NCBI GenBank assembly: GCA_018262575.1
Contig: JAGSYU010000027.1
Coordinates: forward strand, 1 to 64,000
Length of the DNA stretch: 64,000 bases
Direction of reading: 5' to 3'
Origin: Pseudomonadota bacterium
Lineage (GTDB): Bacteria > Pseudomonadota > Alphaproteobacteria > Rhizobiales > Pleomorphomonadaceae
Of this stretch, positions 1 through 8,793 are shown piece after piece. Both the position numbers and the translations under genes were made by a program. Below the pieces are notes generated by a model. It saw only the letters and a program-made list of their open reading frames with translations, made no database searches and was not told the origin of the DNA. Every line of letters begins with the position of its first letter. Position 1 is the first letter of the stretch.

Positions 1-1
1 G

Positions 2-574
2 CTGTTCGGCATTCTGCTGGCCATCGGCATCGTCCACCAGAAGGTGATGGACAAGTCGCTGATGCCCTGGATCATCGCCAGCCAGACGGTGCCGATCCTG
101 GCGGTGGCGCCGATGCTGATCGTCGTGCTCAACGCCATCGGCATCTCCGGCCTGCTGCCCAAGGCGCTGATCTCCACCTACCTGTCGTTCTTTCCGGTGG
201 TGGTGGGCATGGTGAAGGGGCTGCGCTCGCCGGAGACCATCCACCTCGACCTGATGCGCACCTACAACGCCGATGACATGCAAGTGTTCACCAAGCTGCG
301 TTGGCCGGCCTCGGTACCCTTCCTGTTCGCCTCGCTGAAGGTTGGTATCGCCATCTCGCTGATCGGCGCCATCGTCGGTGAGTTGCCGACCGGCGCGGTG
401 GCCGGCCTCGGTGCCCGGCTGCTGTCCGGCTCCTATTACGGCCAGACCATCCAGATCTGGGCGGCCCTGTTTGCCGCCGCCTTCCTCGCCGGCCTGTTGG
501 TGCTGGTCGTTGGCTGGTCGGAACGCCTCGTCATGCGGCTGATGGGTGCCCGTCCCGAGAGGAGGGCCGCATGA
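2..574 (+). CDS. ABC transporter permease (NrtB/SsuC/ThiX-like, BPD_transp_1), 5' end outside window
   Basis: Frame is open from the window edge; TM-rich with the EAA-like segment 'YNADDMQVFTKLRWPASVPFLFASLKVGIAISLIGAIVGE'; 4-bp overlap with the next permease. Confidence 0.9.
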   Translation: MFGILLAIGIVHQKVMDKSLMPWIIASQTVPILAVAPMLIVVLNAIGISGLLPKALISTYLSFFPVVVGMVKGLRSPETIHLDLMRTYNADDMQVFTKLRWPASVPFLFASLKVGIAISLIGAIVGELPTGAVAGLGARLLSGSYYGQTIQIWAALFAAAFLAGLLVLVVGWSERLVMRLMGARPERRAA

Positions 575-1443
575 TGCTCCCCCTCCTGCTGATCGCCATC
601 CTGGGCGTCGCGCTCGGCATCTCCTGGCTCTGCGTCTATCTCGTGTACCTTGGAGAAACGGTGCCAGCGGCGCGTCGCCCGGTCGATCTCGCCGTACCGC
701 TGTTGTTCGGCGTCATGCTCATCGCCGAATGGGAACTGGTGACGCGCGGCTTCGGCATTCCGGAGATCCTGCTGCCGGCACCGTCCGTCATCCTTGCCGC
801 GGCGGCCAATGCCCTTCCGACGCTGTGGGAGGACGTGGTGCAGACTTTCGTCAGGTCGGTGCTGTCGGGCTATGTCGTCGGCTGCGGCCTCGGCTTCCTG
901 GCCGCGCTGCTGATCAACCGCTCCGACTTCCTGAAGCGTGGCCTGCTGCCGCTCGGCAACTTCGTGTCGGCGTTGCCGATCGTCGGCGTCGCGCCGATCG
1001 CCGTCATGTGGTTCGGCTTCGACTGGCAGTCCAAGGCGGCGGTCATCGTGCTGATGACCTTCTTCCCGATGCTGGTCAACACCGAGGCCGGGCTCACGGC
1101 CGCCGGGCACATGGAACGCGACCTGATGCGCACCTATGCCGCCACCTGGGGCGACGAGATGCGCCGCCTCCGCCTGCCGGCTGCCTGGCCGTTCATCTTC
1201 AATGCGCTGAAGATCAATTCGACGCTGGCGCTGATCGGCGCCATCGTTGCCGAATTCTTCGGTGCGCCGACCTATGGCGTCGGCTTCCGCATCTCCACCG
1301 AAATGGGCCGCATGAATACTGCCATGGTCTGGGCGGAAATCGGCGTCGCGGCCATCCTCGGGTCGGCCTTTTACGGCGTCATCGCGCTTATCGAGCGGCG
1401 CGTGACCTTCTGGCATCCGTCTGTCCGCAAGGGACAGAGGTGA
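571..1443 (+). CDS. ABC transporter permease (paralogous partner of the upstream permease)
   Basis: 'MRTYAATWGDEMRRLRLPAAWPFIFNALKINSTLALIGAIVAEFFG' permease signature; ATGA overlap with the previous gene. Confidence 0.92.
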   Translation: MMLPLLLIAILGVALGISWLCVYLVYLGETVPAARRPVDLAVPLLFGVMLIAEWELVTRGFGIPEILLPAPSVILAAAANALPTLWEDVVQTFVRSVLSGYVVGCGLGFLAALLINRSDFLKRGLLPLGNFVSALPIVGVAPIAVMWFGFDWQSKAAVIVLMTFFPMLVNTEAGLTAAGHMERDLMRTYAATWGDEMRRLRLPAAWPFIFNALKINSTLALIGAIVAEFFGAPTYGVGFRISTEMGRMNTAMVWAEIGVAAILGSAFYGVIALIERRVTFWHPSVRKGQR

Positions 1444-1489
1444 ACCCGGCGACGGCAAACGCCGCCGGCAATCAAAAAAGGGGAACGAC

Positions 1490-2473
1490 ATGACCAACAC
1501 CGTGACCAGGCTGGCGCTGGCCAGCGCCTTGGCGCTAACGGCCTTCGAGGCCGAAGCCGCCGACAAGCTGACGCTGCAATTGAAATGGGTGACGCAAGCC
1601 CAGTTCGCCGGCTATTTCGTCGCCAAGGACAAGGGCTACTACGAGGCCGAGGGTCTCGACGTCGAGATCAAGCCCGGCGGCCCCAACATCGCTCCCGAGC
1701 AGATCATCGCCGGTGGTGGCGCCGATGTGATCGTCGACTGGATGGGCGCCGCGCTCGCCGCTCGCGAGAAGGGCGTGCCGCTGGTCAACATCGCCCAGCC
1801 CTACAAGAACGCCGGCCTTGAGATCATCTGCCCCGCCGACAGCCCGATCAAGAAGGTGGAAGACTTCAAGGGCCACACCATCGGCGTCTGGTTTTATGGT
1901 AATGAGGTGCCGTTCTTCGCGCTGATGAACAAATACGGCCTGAAGACCGAGGGCGGCGCTGACGGCGTCAAGGTTCTGCAGCAGAGCTTCGACGTGCAGC
2001 CGCTCATCCAGAAGCAGGCCGACTGCATCCACGTCATGACCTACAACGAACTTGGTCAGGCCTTTGACGCCGGCTACACCGCCGACAAGCTCACCGTCTT
2101 CTCCTACACCGAAATGGGCGACAATCTGCTGGAGGACGGCCTCTATGCGCTCGAGCCCAGCCTGAAGGACGCCGCCTTCAAGGACAAGCTCGTTCGCTTC
2201 GTCCGTGCCTCGATGAAGGGCTGGTCCTACGCCAAGGACAATCCGGAGGACGCCGCCGACATCGTGCTCGAGAATGATACCACCGGCGCCCAGACCAAGG
2301 AACACCAGCTCTACATGATCAAGGAAGTTGCCAAGCTCCTGGGGGATTCCACCGGCGTGCTCGACGAGGCGGCTTATGCTCGTACCGAGAAGGCCGTGCT
2401 CGATCAGAAAATCATCACCAAGAAGCCGGATGGCGCCTGGACGCACGAAATCACCGACGCCGCGGTGAAGTGA
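1490..2473 (+). CDS. ABC transporter substrate-binding protein, NMT1/THI5-like
   Basis: Signal peptide, then 'LTLQLKWVTQAQFAGYFVAKDKGYYEAEGLDVEIKPGGPNIAPEQ', typical of NMT1/THI5 family (pyrimidine/riboflavin-type SBPs). Confidence 0.92.
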   Translation: MTNTVTRLALASALALTAFEAEAADKLTLQLKWVTQAQFAGYFVAKDKGYYEAEGLDVEIKPGGPNIAPEQIIAGGGADVIVDWMGAALAAREKGVPLVNIAQPYKNAGLEIICPADSPIKKVEDFKGHTIGVWFYGNEVPFFALMNKYGLKTEGGADGVKVLQQSFDVQPLIQKQADCIHVMTYNELGQAFDAGYTADKLTVFSYTEMGDNLLEDGLYALEPSLKDAAFKDKLVRFVRASMKGWSYAKDNPEDAADIVLENDTTGAQTKEHQLYMIKEVAKLLGDSTGVLDEAAYARTEKAVLDQKIITKKPDGAWTHEITDAAVK

Positions 2474-2682
2474 CGGCATTCGGGAGAGCGTTTTTGAGTG
2501 AAGTGGATATCCGCTTCTTGTAGAAAATACGTAAAATCAACAAGATAGATCGTCTCTGGCTCTATGAAGCGCGGAAACGCTCTGACGGAAACATCAAGTC
2601 GCGCGGGGAGATCTTTCCGCGCGATTCGTCATCATCACGCGTAGGGAAACGCGAGCTAGGTCCATGCGAAACGTTGCCGGAC

Positions 2683-3018
2683 TCAGACGAGCAAGTGATT
2701 CAGCCCGGCGAGAAAATCGCCGATGCGTTGGCGGTGGGCGCAATAATAGATGGTCCGTCCGTCGCGTCGGGCCAAGACGAGACCGTCCGATCTGAGACGG
2801 GCAAGCTGTTGCGATACCGCAGGTTGCGGCAGGTCCAGCTTCCGCTCGAGCTCGCCGACCGAGCATTCCTTGCGGGAGAGGTGCACCAGAATGGCTAGCC
2901 GCTGCTCGTGGGAAAGCGCCCGGACGGTGCGACAAAGGTCGTGGATCGATACGGGAAAGGCCCCCTTTCCGTCATCGACTGAATCGTTCTGACTGGTATC
3001 GTGCATGACTTCGTTCAC
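2683..3018 (-). CDS. ArsR/SmtB-family winged-helix transcriptional regulator
   Basis: 'LSHEQRLAILVHLSRKECSVGELERKLDLPQPAVSQQLARLRSDGLVLARRDGRTIYY'. Confidence 0.88.
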   Translation of the reverse strand: MNEVMHDTSQNDSVDDGKGAFPVSIHDLCRTVRALSHEQRLAILVHLSRKECSVGELERKLDLPQPAVSQQLARLRSDGLVLARRDGRTIYYCAHRQRIGDFLAGLNHLLV

Positions 3019-3490
3019 CTCGACGCTAGAGGTGCCTTCCCCGGTAATAAACCGTCAACTGTACGGAAACACAAGGCGCGTCAGAGGCGGTCGGCCGGCT
3101 GCAGTGGGGCTATCCGGTCGTGGCGGGTAATTTTAGCGGGCAAGGATAACGATGAGAAATAAAAGGCGTAATATAGTGAACAAAATATCAATCACAGGGC
3201 TTTGTGGCGTGTTTTTAGAAACGGTGATTTTCCGGGAAAATCTAGGCACCCCGGGGCCGTAGACGTGCGGGGCAGTCTGCCTCGCGCGTCGGATTGCCCG
3301 TTCCTTCGCTGCGGAGGGGATAAACCTATGGTTGTTTTCTCTCTCGTAAATTTTATTGAGGAAATCGCAGTTGCCGATCGTCTCGCGGCGCGTCGGACCG
3401 CATCAGGTTAGTTGCGACCGGTTGGCAGGCCGAGAATCGAAACGTCGCCGTGCCCAGATCGGATACGGCGACGCCTGCGTGGAAGAGTGG

Positions 3491-4093
3491 TTACTTCAGC
3501 GAGCCGACCAGGGACGCGCGCGCGTCCTCAATGAGGTCCCAGCTATTGGGATCGCGCGTCGACTGGCGCTTGAGGTAGGTATAGGACGTGTCCGTCCAGA
3601 CCAGAATCTTGTCCGTCTTGTTATCCAGCACGACGTCACCACGGTTGGTACGAACGGTGAGCACGGCGTGGCCCGAGCCGGTCTCATCGCGGACCACGGT
3701 GATCAGCAGCGCGCTCTCTGGCCAGCCCGAGCGCATGAGATCCCGCCGCTTCTCAAGGACGTAGTCCTCGCAGTCTCCGGCGAGCTTGGGATAGTCCCAA
3801 CGTTCGAGAGTGCCGTAGATTTCCATGTCGGTGGCCGGCAGCACGGCGGTGTTGATCGCTGTATTGACCTGGTTGAGTTGGTTCCAGACCGCCTGCGTCA
3901 GCGTTACAACCTGATTGACCTCCGTTTCGCGACGGCAGTCGGCGGGATAGGTGGCGCAGAACTGCACGTAGCCGACCGGAGGGGCCGCGACGCCATGGAT
4001 GCTCATCAGCTTTTCTGCCGCCGACACAGTATTGGCAGCCAGCAGAGCGCAGGCAAATAAAGCCGTTCTTTTTAGCGTCGCGATCTTGTTCAT
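3491..4093 (-). CDS. Transglutaminase-like cysteine peptidase (BTLCP / Peptidase_C93, LapG-related)
   Basis: Signal peptide; 'LAGDCEDYVLEKRRDLMRSGWP', 'GSGHAVLTVRTNRGDVVLDN' (Cys/His/Asp triad context). Confidence 0.88.
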   Translation of the reverse strand: MNKIATLKRTALFACALLAANTVSAAEKLMSIHGVAAPPVGYVQFCATYPADCRRETEVNQVVTLTQAVWNQLNQVNTAINTAVLPATDMEIYGTLERWDYPKLAGDCEDYVLEKRRDLMRSGWPESALLITVVRDETGSGHAVLTVRTNRGDVVLDNKTDKILVWTDTSYTYLKRQSTRDPNSWDLIEDARASLVGSLK

Positions 4094-4581
4094 CGTCGTG
4101 ACGTCTCCCTGTTGTTGTCAGGAGAATGGCACACTTGTTTTTCGGTCGCGTGAAATGGAAAAATCAAAACGATAGTATCTCGGAAATGATCTGTTTACGA
4201 AAATTAGAGTCGTGTTTTATGATTTGTTTATACTAACAGAATTGATCCTGTTTACTTTGTGTCCACCATGACGGTCGCCCATCTCTCCAAGCGTTAACGC
4301 CTGAAGGGGGGATGGGTTGCCCGGCTGGCCCGAACTCTCCGATCTGTCCGGCTTCGGCACGCTCGGTTTCGGACGCTGCATTAACCCTGCCAGACGGAAG
4401 TGTCCGCCGTTGGCACAGGTGCGTCGTTTCGGGGAGGAGAAGAGGGGGGACTGGCCAGGGCCGACCGCACACCGCGGCCGTCGTCAACTCGGCCAGAAAG
4501 GTGGCCGGCTGGCGGAAAAATCGAGGCGTGGTTATCGAATGGAAAATGCCGGAACGACGAGGCGCGGTGCCGCGTCTGTCG

Positions 4582-5250
4582 TCAAAGATTGTTCTTCAGC
4601 ATGTCCTCGGACTGCAGCATCGCAAATTCCACGGCGATGCCGTCGCCGAAGTGGCGGATCACGCGGGCCCGCATGCGCCCGAGCGTGATCGGTGTACCGA
4701 ACGGCGGACGGATGTTTGTGGCGATGGCCGCGCCGGACAGCGAGACGTCGATGATCTTGCAGCGGCTTTCCTGCCCGTCGGGCAGAACCAGGTTCGAGAA
4801 GGGCCGGTGCGGCGTGATGCGCTCGTGGCGACGATCCTCGGGAAGGTTGAGGGTGTCGCGGTTGGCGAGCCAGGTCAGTTGGGCGGCGAGCCTCTCGCGC
4901 TTGCCGGCGGTGGCGTTCACCGTCATGGCGAAACCGCCCTCGAACAGGCGGGTGATCTGTCCTTCGATGCGGCCGACGTGATCGATGTAGGCAACGACCC
5001 TCTCGCCGATGTCCCCGACAACCGGCGTCATCAGCGCCGCGCCGCCAGGCGACATGTCCAGTAGCTGGCAGGGGTATTCATTGCGGTTGGGCAGCATGAA
5101 GCGGCCAAGCACATCAATCTTGACGCGCTGGAACCGCCGGCGTTCCGGCTTGGGGAATCTGCTCGCACGAGGAGGCGTCGGAGCCGCGAGGGTTGCCATG
5201 CCGCTGTCCTGTCGGCCAAACGCGGCCGCTCGGCGTGAAACGGTAAGCAT
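4582..5250 (-). CDS. PilZ domain-containing protein (two PilZ-like units)
   Basis: 'RRRFQRVKIDVLGRFMLPNRNEYPCQLLDMSPGGAALMTP' and 'DRRHERITPHRPFSNLVLPDGQESRCKIIDVSLSGAAIAT'. Confidence 0.88.
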   Translation of the reverse strand: MLTVSRRAAAFGRQDSGMATLAAPTPPRASRFPKPERRRFQRVKIDVLGRFMLPNRNEYPCQLLDMSPGGAALMTPVVGDIGERVVAYIDHVGRIEGQITRLFEGGFAMTVNATAGKRERLAAQLTWLANRDTLNLPEDRRHERITPHRPFSNLVLPDGQESRCKIIDVSLSGAAIATNIRPPFGTPITLGRMRARVIRHFGDGIAVEFAMLQSEDMLKNNL

Positions 5251-5292
5251 CCAACCTTAAGATTAGGTTTAGTGGCTACTCGCGCGACTGGT

Positions 5293-5958
5293 TTAGTCGG
5301 TCCGGCCGCCCTCGATCACGCGAAAATGGCGGAAGGTCCGGCCCGGCGCCATGGGAGCGGCCTGCCGGCGCCGATCGATCCTGAGCGACGGCGGTTCATG
5401 GCGGATGGGCGCGCGCGCGTGCGTGCCGTCGACCTTTTCGCTGTTGAGCAGGAAAGCGGGCTTTTCATCCGGCCAGATCAGCCGGAGGCTCTGCAGCGGC
5501 TGGCGAACCACCGGATAAAGGCCGAGCCAGTAGGGCTGGTCCATCGGTGCAAAGCAGCCGAGAATGCGGGTGTGGTTTGGCCCCTCATGCCGGAGCGGCA
5601 GGAACATCACCTCCACCGGCATGATCTGGCCGCGGTCGTTGGTGGCGCTGAGGCCGAACACGGCGGCGGCGCCGTCCTCGACCACGGCCGCCAGCAGGCA
5701 GGCGATGGATTCCCTGTCCTTGCCGGACCAGAAATCAAGCACGTTGCGGCCCTTCAGCTCGCGACCGTAGGCGGCGCAAATGCGAGTGCCGGCGAGGCGG
5801 AAGGAATAGGTATGGCGGTCGAGCGCCTCGAGAATGAAGGTGTCGCCGAGGATGCCGCGGATGGCCGCGGGGTCCACCTCGTTGCGCTCCGGCGCTGCCC
5901 GCCGGCCGCGCAGGTTCGTCCAATAGTCGTAAAGAGAACGCGCGACGACGCTTTTCAT
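5293..5958 (-). CDS. PAS domain-containing protein (PAS_5 / DUF1457-like)
   Basis: 'SLYDYWTNLRGRRAAPERNEVDPAAIRGILGDTFILEALDRHTYSFRLAGTRICAAYGRELKGRNVLDFW'; internal Met chosen as start. Confidence 0.85.
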   Translation of the reverse strand: MKSVVARSLYDYWTNLRGRRAAPERNEVDPAAIRGILGDTFILEALDRHTYSFRLAGTRICAAYGRELKGRNVLDFWSGKDRESIACLLAAVVEDGAAAVFGLSATNDRGQIMPVEVMFLPLRHEGPNHTRILGCFAPMDQPYWLGLYPVVRQPLQSLRLIWPDEKPAFLLNSEKVDGTHARAPIRHEPPSLRIDRRRQAAPMAPGRTFRHFRVIEGGRTD

Positions 5959-6454
5959 CGAAATCCCCGCAAGACCAGACCGACCCGGCTCAAGTTGCCC
6001 GTGGTGGGATGAGGCGCCATGCCATTTCGGCACAGGGGCAGCTCGTCCTAAACCAACCTGATGCGTTCTGAGCAGGCCTCATGCCACGAGGTCCCCGTTG
6101 TCCCCGCTGTTCTCGAGTGAGCGGGGACCAGCGGTTGAAAAAGAGTCGTGAACGATTGGGCGAGCCGTGCCATCGACGGGGGCGGGACAGGGTGAAAACG
6201 GGCAGTGAAAGCGGCATAGCGCCGGAGGAGGGCAAGTGGTCGCCGAATGGCGGAGGTGCCATTCCGCTATGGGTTTACGATCGGCTGTCGTGGCGGACAG
6301 CTTGGGGCGGATTGACTGCTGGCGCGGTGCCTGCCCCATCGCGGCACCGAGCCGTTCCCCGGTGTCCCTTTTTGACTGCGCTCTGGCACCGCTCCCGGCT
6401 TTGCGATAAAGCGCTGTCGAGGCTCGCGGCACGGCGGGCGTTGAGGAAGCCGCG

Positions 6455-7186
6455 ATGCAGGGTGATAACGACAATCTCGAACCGATGTTCAACCTGCCGC
6501 GGGTGATCCTCGTCTTCATCCTGCTGTCAGTCGGCATCTTCATGGGCCGCACCTGGTATCTCGGCGGCGATGGAGCGGCGACCTTCATCCTCACCTTCAG
6601 CTTCACCCCGATGCGCTATCAGTTCCTGGCCTCGGATATGGGCTTTCCCGGCGGTTGGGCCGCTGGATTGTGGAGCCCGTTCACCTACGTATTCTTGAGC
6701 CCCACGGCGTCCAGCCTGATCTTTGACCTCCTCTGGCTGGCAGCTTTCGGCACCGCTGTGGCGCGCCGCTTTGGGCCGTGGCGCTTTGCCGGCTTTGCCG
6801 CATCGGCTGCCGTTGTCGGTGCCGGCTTGTTCTGGCTGCTGTCCAAGGACCCGCAATCGCTGCTGCTCGGCCCGAACTTCGTGGTGGCGGCCCTGCTCGG
6901 CGCGGCCATCCGCTTCGTGTACACCGCTGGCCTTGGCGGCATCATGACCATGGGCGGCGACGCCTGGCGGCAGCCGGCGCTCGGTATCGTCGAGATGTGG
7001 TCGAACGTCCAGGTGCTGCAGCTGTTCGGCTTCATCTTTGCCGCCAACACGCTGTTCGCCGTGCTGTATGCGTCTTCCGGTCTTGATGGCAGGGCGCTGT
7101 TGCAGAACGCGCTTGGCTATATCGTCGGCATCCTGCTGTTCTCGCTGTTCGATCCCCGGCCGGCCTCGACGGTCCGACCCGGCTAA
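6455..7186 (+). CDS. Rhomboid-fold integral membrane protein, catalytic residues apparently missing
   Basis: 'FILTFSFTPMRYQF...GGWAAGLWSPFTYVFL...LLWLAAFGTAVARRFG' resembles alphaproteobacterial rhomboid proteins; no GxSG. Confidence 0.7.
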   Translation: MQGDNDNLEPMFNLPRVILVFILLSVGIFMGRTWYLGGDGAATFILTFSFTPMRYQFLASDMGFPGGWAAGLWSPFTYVFLSPTASSLIFDLLWLAAFGTAVARRFGPWRFAGFAASAAVVGAGLFWLLSKDPQSLLLGPNFVVAALLGAAIRFVYTAGLGGIMTMGGDAWRQPALGIVEMWSNVQVLQLFGFIFAANTLFAVLYASSGLDGRALLQNALGYIVGILLFSLFDPRPASTVRPG

Positions 7187-7311
7187 GGGAAATTCCCTAG
7201 ATCGGCGCTTGCCAGACCGTCCAATTCATTCCATCCTGTGCGGGGCGATGAGGAGAAGACTGCCAGCCAATTGGTGGCTTCCTCATCATGGGACAAGCTG
7301 GAGGGATGGGA

Positions 7312-7746
7312 ATGACGACCGTCAGGCAAATTCTATCCGCCAAGGGCGAAGATGTGATCACCGGCGACCGCTCGATGTCGCTCGGGCAAGCCGTGACCAG
7401 GCTCGCCGGCAACAAGATCGGCGCGCTGATTTTCGTCGATGAAGATCGCCGCGTCATCGGCATTCTGTCAGAACGCGACATTGTCGCATCGCTGGCTCTG
7501 CACGGCGCGCGCGTGCTGGAGGAGCTGGCATCGGCCCACATGACCCGCAAGGTCAGTACCTGCACGCGGGACGATACGGTCGAGGACCTGATGGACATGA
7601 TGACCGCCGGCCGCTTCCGCCATCTGCCGGTGGTGGAGGACGGCAGGTTGGTGGGCATGGTGTCGATCGGCGACGTCGTCAAGCACCGGGTCGCCGACAT
7701 CGAGCACCAGGCCTCTGAGATCCGCAATTACCTGCTCACCTCGTGA
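7312..7746 (+). CDS. CBS domain-containing protein
   Basis: Two CBS units: 'MSLGQAVTRLAGNKIGALIFVDEDRRVIGILSERDIV' and 'TVEDLMDMMTAGRFRHLPVVEDGRLVGMVSIGDVVKHRV'. Confidence 0.93.
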   Translation: MTTVRQILSAKGEDVITGDRSMSLGQAVTRLAGNKIGALIFVDEDRRVIGILSERDIVASLALHGARVLEELASAHMTRKVSTCTRDDTVEDLMDMMTAGRFRHLPVVEDGRLVGMVSIGDVVKHRVADIEHQASEIRNYLLTS

Positions 7747-8094
7747 AAATCGGTCCCGTCGAGGCAAGCGTAGCGGGGTTTTTCCACGGCGCATGACGCA
7801 ATACTGCGCCGCGTGAGAAGAATTTTCGCTTCTCATGCAGAAGGTTGGAACACCATCGCCTTATTGCCCATGGTGGTTGGGCTGAAATTCGTTGCGCTTT
7901 GAGACGGGGCGGTTAAGATTTCGTTCAAGCCCGGTCGATTGGGTGGGTGGTCCGCTTGATGCGATGGCCGCACGAACAACGGTTCCGCCGACGGCGGAGC
8001 TCATGAACAGGTTGCACGTTCTGTTTCGACGATCGCCCCGGATGGTGGCTTGTTTGGCAACCGGATGGTCGTCAAGGCACGAAGGAGACCCGCG

Positions 8095-8178
8095 ATGAGC
8101 TTGACCCGTAGCCTCAACACCCTCGTCGTCTGCGTCGCGTTTCTGTTCGTCGTCGCCATAGTGGCCGGCGTCATCTGA
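8095..8178 (+). CDS. 27-aa small single-TM protein MSLTRSLNTLVVCVAFLFVVAIVAGVI
   Basis: ATG preceded by 'gaaggagacccgcg' (strong SD); hydrophobic helix; terminator-like hairpin 28 nt after the stop. Confidence 0.6.
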   Translation: MSLTRSLNTLVVCVAFLFVVAIVAGVI

Positions 8179-8205
8179 ACGCGCGCAAGATTCTTGTCCT
8201 GGAAG

Positions 8206-8235
8206 AGCCGATCGGCGGATGCTCGCCGGTCGGCT
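8206..8235. terminator. Bidirectional intrinsic terminator candidate
   Basis: agccgatcggcg-gatgct-cgccggtcggct, 12-bp stem (one G-U), followed by ttctgctt; lies between a + ORF and a - CDS. Confidence 0.6.
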
Positions 8236-8252
8236 TTCTGCTTGTCGCTGAC

Positions 8253-8519
8253 TCAGGCGGCAATGATGATGCGCTCGACTTCGGCCCGGCGGGAATCGAA
8301 ACGTCCGAAGATGCGCGCGGCGAGCGCGCGCTCGCCCTTCAGCACGATCGTCGCGTTGCCGTCGAACAGGCAGTCCACGGTGCTGATGGTGTTGGAATGC
8401 GGTTCGATGTGGTCGAGCTCGGGTGTGTCGCCGCCGGCCGCAAGGCTGGTCCACGCTGGCGTGGACTCGATCTGAAAGCGGGTGAGGGCATCGGCAATCA
8501 TTGTCTTGGTCGGGTTCAT
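8253..8519 (-). CDS. Conserved-looking hypothetical protein (88 aa)
   Basis: Complete ORF in a gap with no better competitor; balanced composition. Confidence 0.55.
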   Translation of the reverse strand: MNPTKTMIADALTRFQIESTPAWTSLAAGGDTPELDHIEPHSNTISTVDCLFDGNATIVLKGERALAARIFGRFDSRRAEVERIIIAA

Positions 8520-8793
8520 GGTGCGGTCCTTGGCTCCCGGTTACGGGAGAACACATACGTGGAAACTGTTGTTTCCCGGCTAATGCCGACAAAACTAAGG
8601 CACCTGCCCAGCCTGCGACCTTTGGCGAAGCGCTGAGGATCTCCAATCCAAGTCCTTGGGATTTGCGAGGTTTTTCCGTGACGTTGAGGAGAGCTCGACG
8701 TTTTGCTGTGGACAAAACAGGAACATTCGATCATGTTTCGTCAACCCTGTCCGCAAGTATCGCGGATGGGGCGTTTTTTGTCGCGGAGTAACC

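Noticed and set aside
3152-3262. 36-aa ORF MRNKRRNIVNKISITGLCGVFLETVIFRENLGTPGP
   Set aside because: Moderate RBS (aagga) but AT-biased and no sign of a family; support too weak
7861-8715. 284-aa - ORF
   Set aside because: Spans two better-supported small ORFs and the terminator; no domain, biased composition
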